This document shows, in pieces, positions 1 to 6,759 of a DNA stretch of 7,162 nucleotides; within the stretch, counting starts at the first letter, position 1; every line of letters starts with the position of its first letter. The stretch lies in contig BNUC01000167.1 in NCBI GenBank assembly GCA_025997075.1, forward strand, positions 1-7,162, read 5' to 3'. Below the pieces are notes generated by a model, which searched no databases, was not told the DNA's origin, and worked only from the letters and a program-made list of their open reading frames with translations. Made by a program: the position numbers and the translations under genes. The DNA comes from Betaproteobacteria bacterium (lineage in GTDB: Bacteria > Pseudomonadota > Gammaproteobacteria > Burkholderiales > Rhodocyclaceae).

Positions 1-12
1 ACGTTTAGCCAT
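1..12 (-). CDS. possible 5' end of an unidentified minus-strand gene (first four codons only)
   Basis: An ATG on the minus strand (bases 12 to 10) opens a frame reading M-A-K-R before the window ends. It is proposed only because a promoter-like TTGACA and an inverted repeat lie directly upstream and point at it. No Shine-Dalgarno sequence is visible, and four codons cannot identify a product. The gene may not exist. Confidence 0.2.
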
Positions 13-19
13 GCCAACT

Positions 20-48
20 ACACTAAATAATAAATCGCTATCTGTCAA
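20..48 (-). promoter_or_regulatory. candidate sigma70-type promoter pointing to the left edge
   Basis: On the minus strand a perfect -35 consensus TTGACA (bases 48-43) is followed, after 17 bp, by TAGTGT (bases 25-20). The latter matches the -10 consensus only at its three most conserved positions. The expected transcription start would fall at about base 13, next to the ATG at base 12, so the transcript would be leaderless or nearly so. The downstream arm of the inverted repeat at 21-60 overlaps the -10, which would suit repression by a protein binding that repeat. This is inferred from spacing and position only. Confidence 0.35.
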
Positions 49-60
49 GTCTATTTAGTG
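21..60. repeat. 9+9 bp perfect inverted repeat, possible operator
   Basis: CACTAAATA at 21-29 and TATTTAGTG at 52-60 are exact reverse complements separated by 22 bases. The arms flank the TTGACA described above, and one arm covers its -10 region. Two half-sites bracketing a promoter is a common operator layout. A recombination or transposon-end site is the other possibility. The surrounding 1-223 is AT-rich and otherwise shows no gene, no terminator and no second copy of the repeat. Confidence 0.55.
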
Positions 61-223
61 ACTACAAATAAGCACTGAAATATCCACTATTCCTACCCTC
101 AATCCTAAGAACGACGGGCTTTTATCTCCTTGATTTATGATTGTGTCCTTGGAACTTCAGTTTAGATTCAGGTGGGTAGCCTCAATATCATCGAACGCAA
201 ATTGGTATAAAACGTAAAATGCC

Positions 224-1291
224 CTAAACCGTCAAATCAATCTGCTGGATGCTGCCGATGCCGCCGCTTTCCTGGAGAAAGACACCGCTCGAACGGACCA
301 GGCCTTGCAGATTGTTGTTTTCGTCCTTGATGGCGAAAGGCGTGGCCACGCTGACCAGGCTGATCGCGCCGACGTCCGCTTCCTTGAGCGAGCGCAGGAT
401 GTCGGCGCCCGCGCTGTCCCGGGTCCATAACGACAATTGCGCGTAAGCCGCGTCGTTTTCGTCGATCCAGCCGTTGTGGTCGTCATCGAGCGCGGCCAGT
501 TCGGCGAATCCGTTGCCCGTCAGCGCGCCGAACAATTCGGAGCCATCGTTGATCACGCCGTCGGCGTTGCGGTCGAAAGACAGGAAGCCGCTGCCGCCGG
601 CCAGGAAATTGATCTGCTCGCTGGCAGTCCCGTCGGCATCGAGGTCGAAGGCAAAACGCTGGTCAGTGAGTTGCGCTGCGTTGCCGGAAAAATTGATCAC
701 CAGCGGATCGGTCGTCGCGTGGGCAGGCGTAGCAGCGTCCCCCAGGCGCAAGCTGATGTCGGATTCCATGTAATAGCTGCGCGACATGGATAGGGAAAGA
801 TTGAAGTCGATGCTCTTTCCGTCCGCCGTGTGCACCACGCCGCTGGCGGAGAACAAGGTCTGTTCGCTTTCCGCATAGGTTTCGTGACGCTCGTATTCGA
901 CGCCATAACCGGCGTTGGACGGCCACGCCGGGGCCGGCGTCGATGCCGGCGTTGGTTCGCCCGGCGCTTTCAACTGCCCGGCGTCAAAGACCTTGAATTC
1001 CTTGCCGGTCAATTTGGACAGCAAAATGCGGATCATCAGCAGTCTGGAATCCTCGGCGCCGGGAGCTTTGCCAAGCGACGCGCTTTCCTCGGCCTGGGCG
1101 GCGCGTCCGGCATTGGAGAGGCTTACCAGATCGGACTTCGCGCTGGGCAACGCCTCCGCGCCCCGGCCTTCGCGGCCTTCAAAGTCCGGCCGGCAATCGC
1201 CGACCCACCCGCGCAGGGATTCCGTCACTTCACGGTATTGCTGCTGACTGTGCTTCGCTTCGAGTTGCAGCGATGAACTGGCGATTATCAT
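224..1291 (-). CDS. EF-hand-like calcium-binding protein of unknown function
   Basis: This encodes 355 residues. The ATG at 1291 is chosen because GGAGAGGG lies 7 bases upstream; an in-frame ATG 26 codons earlier lacks such a site. The N-terminal third (about 1-125) is low in recognisable structure, with a short Pro/Ala/Thr-rich linker at 109-123. The C-terminal part carries Asp/Asn-rich loops: a D-x-D-x-D-G stretch at 216-221, D-x-N-x-D-G-x-I followed by DGSELFG from 240 to 255, and D-x-D-x-N-G-x-I-D at 269-277. These match EF-hand calcium loops, although in the second the acidic residue is one place later than usual. I recognise the arrangement from uncharacterised proteins of beta- and gammaproteobacteria. 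No signal peptide or membrane segment is visible, so it looks cytoplasmic or exported by a route without an N-terminal signal. Function is unknown; calcium binding is inferred. It has its own promoter and is not obviously linked to hemH. Confidence 0.85.
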   Translation of the reverse strand: MIIASSSLQLEAKHSQQQYREVTESLRGWVGDCRPDFEGREGRGAEALPSAKSDLVSLSNAGRAAQAEESASLGKAPGAEDSRLLMIRILLSKLTGKEFKVFDAGQLKAPGEPTPASTPAPAWPSNAGYGVEYERHETYAESEQTLFSASGVVHTADGKSIDFNLSLSMSRSYYMESDISLRLGDAATPAHATTDPLVINFSGNAAQLTDQRFAFDLDADGTASEQINFLAGGSGFLSFDRNADGVINDGSELFGALTGNGFAELAALDDDHNGWIDENDAAYAQLSLWTRDSAGADILRSLKEADVGAISLVSVATPFAIKDENNNLQGLVRSSGVFLQESGGIGSIQQIDLTV

Positions 1292-1298
1292 GATGCCG

Positions 1299-1347
1299 CC
1301 CTCTCCAAAATCTTTCCGTTTATGAATGGAAGATGAGCCGTGGGCAA
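1299..1347 (-). promoter_or_regulatory. promoter and ribosome binding site of the EF-hand-like gene
   Basis: Reading the minus strand, TTGCCC (1347-1342, 4 of 6 to the -35 consensus) is followed after exactly 17 bp by CATAAA (1324-1319, 4 of 6 to the -10). GGAGAGGG (1306-1299) then sits 7 bases before the ATG at 1291. The ribosome binding site is strong and decides the start. The promoter is a moderate match whose spacing is ideal. Confidence 0.45.
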
Positions 1348-1477
1348 TGCGTGTGGCGCGGCAAGGCAAAGCCGGGCATGGTCACGTCACTGGCGGTTTC
1401 GAACTGCAGAAGGGATAACGGAAAGAAAAGTGGAATCTTGAGAGGTATTCGCTGGACCATTGGGGAGAACGGAAGGC

Positions 1478-1524
1478 GGGGTTGCAGGGCGCAAAAGCGA
1501 AGCGTCTTGCGCCCTACAAACCCC
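1478..1524. repeat. 17/18-base inverted repeat over the hemH stop codon (REP-like)
   Basis: The arm at 1478-1494 pairs with 1507-1524 around a 12-base loop. The core GGGCGCAA/TTGCGCCC is perfect, and the outer part has one extra base and one C/T difference. The hemH stop codon (1516-1514) lies in one arm. No T-run follows on the minus strand, so it is not a classic rho-independent terminator, though it could still stop or stabilise the hemH transcript. Palindromes with a TAGGGCGCAA core are dispersed repeats in many proteobacterial genomes, from general recollection. Confidence 0.6.
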
Positions 1525-2533
1525 AGCCTCGCAGATGCCGCAGAACCAGCGCCTCCAGCGCGTGAATCCAGTCCTCGCTTTCGTTCAGGCAAGGGATAGG
1601 AAAATACTCCTTGCCGCCGGCCTGTAAAAAGGTGGATTTGCCCTTGATGGCGATTTCTTCGAGCGTTTCCAGGCAGTCGGCGGGAAATCCGGGGCACAGC
1701 ACATCCACGCGCCGTACCCCCTGCCGGGCGAGACTTTCGAGCGTCACGGAGGTGTAGGGCCGCAACCATCGTTTGGCGCCGAAACGCGACTGGAAGCAGA
1801 CGGCGCAGGTCTTTTCGTCGAGATTCAGGGCGTGCGCCAGCAACCGGGCCGTACTCAGGCATTCGTCGCGGTACGGGTCGCCCCGATTGACGGCTTTTTC
1901 CGGAATACCGTGAAAGCTCATGACCAGACGATAGTCCGATTCCAGGTGTTCCGGTTGCCCCTGCGCTACCCAATGCCGGCGGACACTCGCGGCGAGCGCC
2001 GCGATGTAGCCCGGTTCAGCGGCAAAACCGCTCACCTTGCGTAGTTCCGGCGGATTGCGCGCCGCGCCCACCCAGCGGAAAGCGGCGTCGAAGGCGCTGG
2101 CGGTAGTACCGGCGGAATATTGCGGATAGAGCGGCAACAACAGGATGCGTGTGCATCCCTCGGCCGCGAGCCGGGTCAACACGGACGGAATCGACGGCTG
2201 GCCGTAGCGCATCGCGTAATCGACGCGTAGATTGTGCCCCGAGTGGCCGAGAAAGCCACGCAGCAGTTTGGCCTGCTTTTCCGTATGCACTTTGAGCGGC
2301 GAACCTTCGGGCGTCCAGATGGCGGCATAGCGCTCGGCGGATTTGCGTGGGCGGGTATTGAGCACGAGGCCATGAAGGATGGGCCACCAGAGGATTCGCG
2401 GGGTATCTACGACCCGTGGATCAGACAGGAATTCCTTGAGGTAGCGGCGAACAGCCGGCGCGGTCGGCGCCTCGGGCGTGCCGAGATTGATCAGCAATAC
2501 AGCCGACTGGCCGGCTTTTTCAGGGCTGGGCAT
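1514..2533 (-). CDS. hemH: ferrochelatase, inserts iron into protoporphyrin IX
   Basis: HemH puts Fe2+ into protoporphyrin IX to make protoheme, the last step of heme synthesis, in the cytoplasm or at the inner face of the membrane. The 339-residue length is normal for a proteobacterial enzyme. Family hallmarks are the N-terminal [12 protein letters not shown] (12-23), LPLYPQYSA (133-141), and MSFHGIP (205-211) with the metal-binding His208. Also present are [16 protein letters not shown] (246-261) and [15 protein letters not shown] (280-294) with the catalytic Glu289. No key residue is missing. The ATG at 2533 gives the usual N-terminus. The ribosome binding site before it is poor, with only ACAG about 10 bases upstream. 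It lies 122 bases downstream of hrcA on the same strand, so read-through from hrcA is plausible. Its stop codon sits inside an inverted repeat. Confidence 0.98.
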   Translation of the reverse strand: MPSPEKAGQSAVLLINLGTPEAPTAPAVRRYLKEFLSDPRVVDTPRILWWPILHGLVLNTRPRKSAERYAAIWTPEGSPLKVHTEKQAKLLRGFLGHSGHNLRVDYAMRYGQPSIPSVLTRLAAEGCTRILLLPLYPQYSAGTTASAFDAAFRWVGAARNPPELRKVSGFAAEPGYIAALAASVRRHWVAQGQPEHLESDYRLVMSFHGIPEKAVNRGDPYRDECLSTARLLAHALNLDEKTCAVCFQSRFGAKRWLRPYTSVTLESLARQGVRRVDVLCPGFPADCLETLEEIAIKGKSTFLQAGGKEYFPIPCLNESEDWIHALEALVLRHLRGWGL

Positions 2534-2562
2534 GAATATTATCTGTCACGGCGAAGCATATG

Positions 2563-2630
2563 CTCCCCTCCCCCACGAGGGGGGGGGAATGAAATTTGAA
2601 TGTTGGGGTTCGTTCCACTCACCCCAACCC
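2563..2630. repeat. two adjacent GC-rich hairpins in the hemH/hrcA spacer (REP-like)
   Basis: Hairpin one pairs a C-rich arm (2565-2574, interrupted by one T) with a run of nine G (2579-2587) over the loop ACGA. Hairpin two pairs GTTGGGG (2602-2608) with CCCCAAC (2622-2628), perfect over 7 bp. The combination of a C-run/G-run hairpin followed by a GGGTTGGGGTGAG-like stretch (read on the minus strand) recalls a short repeat common between proteobacterial genes. It could attenuate or process a hrcA-hemH transcript. The homopolymer run also makes this spot error-prone in sequencing. Confidence 0.6.
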
Positions 2631-2655
2631 ATGCAAACAGGCGGCGAGAACAGCA

Positions 2656-3684
2656 TCAGGAGTTAGCCTGATAGTTCAACGCCGAGGAGAGCAACTTGGC
2701 CGTGATGTCGACGAGCGGGATGACGCGCTCATAGGCCATTCGCGTCGGCCCGATCACGCCGACGGTGCCGACGATCTGGCCGTCGACTTTGTAGGGCGCG
2801 GTGACCACGCTGCATTCGTCGAGCGGCGCGAGCCCGGTTTCGCCGCCGATATAAATCTGGATGCCGTCAGCCCGGTACGACAGGTCGAGTAGTTGCATGA
2901 GCACGGTGCGCTGCTCGAAAAGATCGAACAGTTCGCGCAGACGCTTCATGTTGGAGGACAGTTCCTCGACTTCCAGCAGGTTGCGCTCGCCCGAAATGAC
3001 GTACTGGTCATTTTCCTGATTCAGCGCCTCGTCGCCGGCCGCCAGGGCTGCGGCCATGAGGGTTTGCAGATCGCCGCGCAGCTTGAGCAGATCTTCCTTG
3101 ACGCGGTTGCGAATCTGTTCGAAGTCGTGGTCGGCAAAATACTGGTTCAGATAATTGGTGGCGACGACCAGCTCCGAGGCGGAGTAAGGGCGCTCGGTAA
3201 ACAGAATACGGTTCTGCACGTCGCCATCCGCAGTGACCAGAATCAGCAGGATGCGTTTTTCCGACAGGCTGACGAACTCCATCTGCCGGATGCGCTGCGT
3301 CTTGCGCCGTGGCGTGAAGACAATGCCGGCGAAATGGGTGAAGCCGGAAAGCAGTTGCGAGGCGCTGCTGATCAGTTCCTTCGGCTGCGAGGGATGCAGA
3401 CGCCCCTCGATGGCGTGAATCTTTTCGCTCTCCAGCGGCTGCATGGTCAGCAGGCTGTCGACGAAGAAACGATAGCCTCGCGGCGTCGGTATCCGGCCGG
3501 CCGAGGTGTGCGGGCTGGCAATGAAGCCCAGGTCTTCCAGATCGGCCATCACGTTGCGCACGGTGGCCGCCGACAGGTCCAGCCCCGAGTATTTGGAAAG
3601 CGAGCGCGAACCCACCGGCTGCCCGTCCGCGACATAGCGTTCGATCAGGGTTTTGAGCAGGGTGCGGGAGCGTTCATCTAGCAT
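2656..3684 (-). CDS. hrcA: heat-inducible transcription repressor HrcA
   Basis: HrcA represses chaperone genes by binding the CIRCE operator and is kept active by GroEL. The 342-residue length is typical. The N-terminus (about 1-76) is the winged-helix DNA-binding part: LLKTLIERYVADGQPVGSR, then VRNVMADLEDLGFIASPHTS and AGRIPTPRGYRFFVDSLL. A central GAF-like and inserted dimerisation region follows. The C-terminal family block GTVGVIGPTRMAYERVIP is at 306-323. The ATG at 3684 gives the conserved MLDER start. No good ribosome binding site precedes it, but a -10-like TAGAAT (3697-3692) ends 7 bases before the ATG, so a leaderless message is possible. No CIRCE was found upstream, so autoregulation through that operator is not supported here. 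grpE, dnaK and dnaJ, often nearby in relatives, are absent from the window. Confidence 0.97.
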   Translation of the reverse strand: MLDERSRTLLKTLIERYVADGQPVGSRSLSKYSGLDLSAATVRNVMADLEDLGFIASPHTSAGRIPTPRGYRFFVDSLLTMQPLESEKIHAIEGRLHPSQPKELISSASQLLSGFTHFAGIVFTPRRKTQRIRQMEFVSLSEKRILLILVTADGDVQNRILFTERPYSASELVVATNYLNQYFADHDFEQIRNRVKEDLLKLRGDLQTLMAAALAAGDEALNQENDQYVISGERNLLEVEELSSNMKRLRELFDLFEQRTVLMQLLDLSYRADGIQIYIGGETGLAPLDECSVVTAPYKVDGQIVGTVGVIGPTRMAYERVIPLVDITAKLLSSALNYQANS

Positions 3685-3721
3685 GGGGCTGATTCTACTA
3701 AAAAAACTGCCCTACCTCCCA

Positions 3722-3746
3722 ACCTCCTTTCCCGAGGGAAGGAGGT
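3722..3746. repeat. inverted repeat in the divergent hrcA/nadK spacer
   Basis: ACCTCCTTTCCC (3722-3733) pairs with GGGAAGGAGGT (3736-3746) with one bulged T and the two-base centre GA. A loop that short would favour cruciform or protein-bound forms, or opening of the inner pairs in RNA. It lies about 38 bases upstream of the hrcA start and about 150 upstream of nadK. It is not a CIRCE. Similar A/G-versus-C/T palindromes are dispersed repeats in betaproteobacteria, but a regulatory role cannot be excluded. Confidence 0.5.
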
Positions 3747-3847
3747 GATTGTTGCTCGCTACGCTCGTTTAACACGGGGTGCTTTGGGCACAGGCGGCGC
3801 CCCCGGCGCGGACAGCCATGAGTAGCGACCGAAGACAGAACGGAAGA

Positions 3848-3889
3848 ATGGAATGGCTGCGATCACGCTTTTCGATTTGTGTGGTTTAA
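3848..3889 (+). other. 13-codon upstream ORF in frame with nadK
   Basis: ATG at 3848 reads MEWLRSRFSICVV and stops at TAA (3887-3889), 9 bases before the nadK ATG and in the same frame. GGA stands 3 bases before it as a weak ribosome binding site. It may be chance, or a leader peptide coupled to nadK. Its stop codon shows that nadK cannot begin further upstream in this frame. The same bases contain the -10-like TTTAAT (3885-3890). If that element is the promoter, this ORF is not transcribed with nadK. Confidence 0.2.
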
Positions 3890-3898
3890 TTCCGTTCC

Positions 3899-4825
3899 AT
3901 GACTGCCTCCCCTCTTCCTCCCTGCCCGGATTGCGAGTTTCCTCTTCGGACGATCGCGCTGATTGGCAAATATCAAAGCCGAGAAATCGCGGAATCGTTG
4001 TGGTTGCTGGCGGGAAATCTCCATGACCGTGGAGTCAAGGTGCTGATCGAGGAAGCGACCGCTAACTTTTCCGCTGCGCCCGTCGATCCGCCTGTCTGGA
4101 CACGTTGCGGATACGCGGAGATCGGCAGGCTGGCCGATGCCGCGATCGTGCTTGGCGGCGATGGGACGATGCTCAACGCGGCCCGCCATCTGGCGCGCCA
4201 TCATGTGCCGCTGGTCGGGGTCAATCAGGGGCGTCTGGGTTTCATGACCGATATCGCCAGGGCGGACATGCTGACCTGCATGGATGACTTGCTGGCCGGC
4301 AAATTCACCGCCGAGAACCGTTTGCTGTTGTCCGGGGAAATCGTGCGTGACGGTCAGGTGATCGCTTCCAATCTGGCGCTCAACGAAATCGTGGTCGACA
4401 AGGGGGCGATCGGCCGCCTGACCGATTTCGATATGTTTGTCGATGGCGAGTTCCTCTACAACCTGCGGGCGGACGGGGTCATCGTGTCGACGCCGACCGG
4501 CTCCACGGCGTATTCGCTGGCCGCCAACGGACCCATCCTGCATCCGCAGGTCACCGGCATCGCGCTGGTGCCGCTTTGCCCGCATTCGCTGACCAATCGA
4601 CCGGTGCTGGTCGGCGACCGTAACGCGATTGAAATCCGCCTTGTGCGCTCCGACGATTCGAGGGTGCACTTCGACGGTCAGGTCACTTTCGACATCAAGC
4701 ACGGCGATGCGGTGCGCATCCGGCGTTCGGAAGATTCCGTGTGTTTTCTGCATCCTCCCGGCTACAGTTATTTCGCCATGCTGCGCGAAAAACTGCACTG
4801 GAGCCGGCAACCGACGACCCGCTGA
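3899..4825 (+). CDS. nadK: NAD kinase (ATP-dependent), makes NADP
   Basis: NadK phosphorylates NAD to NADP and is the only route to NADP in most bacteria; it is cytoplasmic. The 308 residues match the family length. [11 protein letters not shown] (86-96) holds the catalytic Asp88 motif. GVNQGRLGF (107-115), NE at 162-163 and [16 protein letters not shown] (198-213) form the NAD-binding site, and FDGQ is at 258-261. All conserved elements are intact. An in-frame stop at 3887-3889 fixes ATG 3899 as the earliest start, and the sequence aligns from [12 protein letters not shown] (14-25) onward. No Shine-Dalgarno is visible. TTTAAT (3885-3890, 5 of 6 to -10) lies 8 bases before the ATG but lacks a convincing -35. 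It is divergent from hrcA and ends one base before recN, so the two form an operon, a common arrangement in beta- and gammaproteobacteria. Confidence 0.98.
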   Translation: MTASPLPPCPDCEFPLRTIALIGKYQSREIAESLWLLAGNLHDRGVKVLIEEATANFSAAPVDPPVWTRCGYAEIGRLADAAIVLGGDGTMLNAARHLARHHVPLVGVNQGRLGFMTDIARADMLTCMDDLLAGKFTAENRLLLSGEIVRDGQVIASNLALNEIVVDKGAIGRLTDFDMFVDGEFLYNLRADGVIVSTPTGSTAYSLAANGPILHPQVTGIALVPLCPHSLTNRPVLVGDRNAIEIRLVRSDDSRVHFDGQVTFDIKHGDAVRIRRSEDSVCFLHPPGYSYFAMLREKLHWSRQPTTR

Positions 4826-4826
4826 C

Positions 4827-6494
4827 ATGCTGCAAGGTCTGACGATACGCGATTTCGTCCTGGTCGACCGGCTGGAGCTGGAGTTCGCCGGGGGATTCGG
4901 CGTCCTGACCGGCGAAACCGGCGCGGGCAAGTCGATCCTGGTCGACGCCCTGGCCTTCGTTCTGGGAGAACGGGCCGATGCCGGCTTGATCCGCGCCGGC
5001 TGTGAACGCGCCGATGTTTCGGCCGGGTTCGCGCTGGACGACGCCCCCGGCGTATCTGCCTGGTTGCGTGAAAATGACCTGGATCGCGACCTGGAAGCGG
5101 GCGATGGATTGCTGTTGCGCCGCGTACTCGACGCGAGCGGGCGTTCCCGCGCCTATCTCAACGGTTCGCCGGCGACCGTGCGCCAGGTGCGCGAAGTGGC
5201 CGAATTGCTGGTCGACATTCACGGTCAGCACGCACACCAGTCCTTGCTGCGCGCGGACGCCCAGCGCCTGCTGCTTGACGCGCACGCGCATCTGTCCGAT
5301 CTGGCGGCGCAAGTGGCGGCCGCCTGGCGTCAGTGGCGCGAGGCGAAAACCCTGCTGGAGTCGGCCTCGGAAGGCGCCGAGGCGCGCGCGCAGGAGCGCG
5401 ATCAGCTCACCTGGCAGGTGCGCGAACTCGAAACGCTGTGTTTTTCCGCCGGAGAATGGGAAAACCTTGATGTCGAACACAAGCGGCTCTCGCATGCGGC
5501 AAGTCTGGTGGAAGGCACGCGCCTTTCCCTGGCCGCGCTCTCCGAGGACGATTCATCGTGCGAGACGCAACTCGAAGCGGCCCTAACGCGGCTGCAAAAT
5601 CTGGCGGAATTCGATCCGGCGCTGGCCGGAATCACTCCGCTGCTGCAATCGGCGCAGGCCGAACTGAGCGAAGCCATTTCCACGCTGCACCGCTACGCCG
5701 AGCGTCTGGAACTCGACCCGGACCGCCTGGGTGAAATTGAGCAACGCCTCGAAGCGGTTCTGTCCTGCGCGCGCAAATATCGCGCGCGTCCGGAGGAATT
5801 GCCCGGTTTGCTGGAACACTGGCGGGAGCGCCTGTCGGCGCTGGCCGAGGCCTCCGACACGGTGGCGCTGGAGGCGCGCGTCAACACGGCCCGCCAAGAG
5901 TACGAAACGCTGGCGATGAAGCTCTCTGCCGCGCGCGCCAGGGCGGCGAAACAGCTTGGCGACAAGGTCAGCCAGATGATGCAACAGTTAGCGCTCGGCG
6001 GTGGGCGCTTTGAAATCGCCCTGACGCCGGTCGCGGAAGGCGGAGCGTTCGGGCTGGAACAGATTGAGTTTCGCATCGCCGGACTCGCCGGGAGCGAATC
6101 GCGCGCTCTGGCCAAAGTCGCTTCGGGCGGTGAAATCTCGCGCATCAGCCTCGCCATCCAGGTCGTCACCAGTCAGGCCGCCAGCGTTCCGACGCTGATT
6201 TTCGATGAAGTCGATGTAGGCATCGGCGGCGGCGTGGCCGAGGTCGTGGGTCGTCTGCTGCGCGAACTCGGCAATGAACGGCAGGTGTTGTGCGTCACTC
6301 ACCTGCCCCAGGTCGCGGCGCGCGCCAACTGGCAATGGCAGGTCTCCAAGAACACCCAGGACGGCGAAGTAAAAAGTTGCGTCGTGGCGCTGGACGAGTC
6401 CGGGCGCGTCGAGGAAGTCGCGCGCATGCTCGGCGGCGTAAAAATCACCGCGATCACGCGGCAACACGCGAGAGAGATGCTGGGGCTGGGGTAA
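4827..6494 (+). CDS. recN: DNA repair protein RecN (SMC-like ATPase)
   Basis: RecN is an SMC-type ATPase that tethers DNA ends and helps recombinational repair of double-strand breaks in the cytoplasm. The 555 residues equal the usual length. The N-terminal half-ATPase has MLQGLTIRDFVLVD and Walker A GETGAGKS (29-36), then LVDIHGQHAHQSLL (128-141). A Glu/Ala/Leu/Arg-rich coiled-coil region fills about 150-410. The C-terminal half has the ABC signature ASGGEISR (432-439), Walker B LIFDEVD with Asp460 and Glu461, and VTHLPQVAA with His492. All ATPase motifs are intact. ATG 4827 is chosen over an in-frame ATG 66 codons upstream because it gives the family N-terminus and starts one base after the nadK stop, which suggests translational coupling. 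No ribosome binding site or LexA box is visible at its start. Its last 41 bases overlap the antisense end of the brnA-like gene. Confidence 0.98.
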   Translation: MLQGLTIRDFVLVDRLELEFAGGFGVLTGETGAGKSILVDALAFVLGERADAGLIRAGCERADVSAGFALDDAPGVSAWLRENDLDRDLEAGDGLLLRRVLDASGRSRAYLNGSPATVRQVREVAELLVDIHGQHAHQSLLRADAQRLLLDAHAHLSDLAAQVAAAWRQWREAKTLLESASEGAEARAQERDQLTWQVRELETLCFSAGEWENLDVEHKRLSHAASLVEGTRLSLAALSEDDSSCETQLEAALTRLQNLAEFDPALAGITPLLQSAQAELSEAISTLHRYAERLELDPDRLGEIEQRLEAVLSCARKYRARPEELPGLLEHWRERLSALAEASDTVALEARVNTARQEYETLAMKLSAARARAAKQLGDKVSQMMQQLALGGGRFEIALTPVAEGGAFGLEQIEFRIAGLAGSESRALAKVASGGEISRISLAIQVVTSQAASVPTLIFDEVDVGIGGGVAEVVGRLLRELGNERQVLCVTHLPQVAARANWQWQVSKNTQDGEVKSCVVALDESGRVEEVARMLGGVKITAITRQHAREMLGLG

Positions 6495-6759
6495 TCGTGG
6501 GCTGTCCCCAATTCTGCTCAGCCTGATACAGCGACGATTTCAGCGCATCATTGATCAAGGTCTGGTAGCCGCGTGCTCCAGACAGGCGCTTGAAGTGATC
6601 CACCAGTGCGGCATCAAGATACAGGGTAACGCGCTGTTTCGATGGTGGAACCACCTTGCCATTCACACGTTCGCGCAAGATCAGCTTGCCTGAATCAATG
6701 TCCGATTGGATAATCGGCACATCGTCAGCGAAGGTTGCTGTAGTAGATTTTTTGCTCAT
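6454..6759 (-). CDS. brnA: BrnA-type ribbon-helix-helix antitoxin (orphan)
   Basis: The 101-residue protein contains KQRVTLYLDAALVDHF and ARGYQTLINDALKSSL (41-77). This is the ribbon-helix-helix core of BrnA antitoxins, with the family's GYQTLIN helix-helix turn. Intact BrnA dimers bind and block the BrnT ribonuclease toxin and repress their own operon. The ATG at 6759 is chosen because GGAAGG lies 9 bases upstream (6774-6769) and because it overlaps the end of the brnT remnant by 35 bases, as expected for a brnT-brnA pair. The last 14 codons and the stop are read from the antisense strand of recN, giving a Pro/Ala/Ser tail (TITPAPASLSRVAA) that is probably not native. Because the toxin gene is broken and the operon promoter lies with it, expression and purpose are uncertain. 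Confidence 0.85.
   Translation of the reverse strand: MSKKSTTATFADDVPIIQSDIDSGKLILRERVNGKVVPPSKQRVTLYLDAALVDHFKRLSGARGYQTLINDALKSSLYQAEQNWGQPTITPAPASLSRVAA

Noticed and set aside
60..80. AAGCACTGAAA as a partial CIRCE half-site
   Set aside because: It matches TTAGCACTC only loosely, has no paired second half at 9 bases, and is far from any chaperone gene.
1320..1973. Minus-strand open frame of 217 codons overlapping hemH in another frame
   Set aside because: hemH in its own frame has all family motifs; this frame gives an Arg/Pro/Gly-rich translation typical of a shifted reading.
2893..3681. Plus-strand open frame of 262 codons opposite hrcA
   Set aside because: It is an antisense shadow of hrcA with no recognisable motif.
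3863..4930. Long minus-strand open frame (355 codons) opposite nadK
   Set aside because: It mirrors the GC-rich codons of nadK and the start of recN, shows no protein family features, and nadK is certain.
4695..5495. Minus-strand open frame of 266 codons opposite recN, with further ones to 6467
   Set aside because: These are antisense shadows of recN, with low-complexity Arg/Gln-rich translations and no ribosome binding site.
6495..6540. Possible terminator after recN
   Set aside because: Only short G-run/C-run pairing could be drawn and there is no T-tract. The region also codes for brnA on the other strand.
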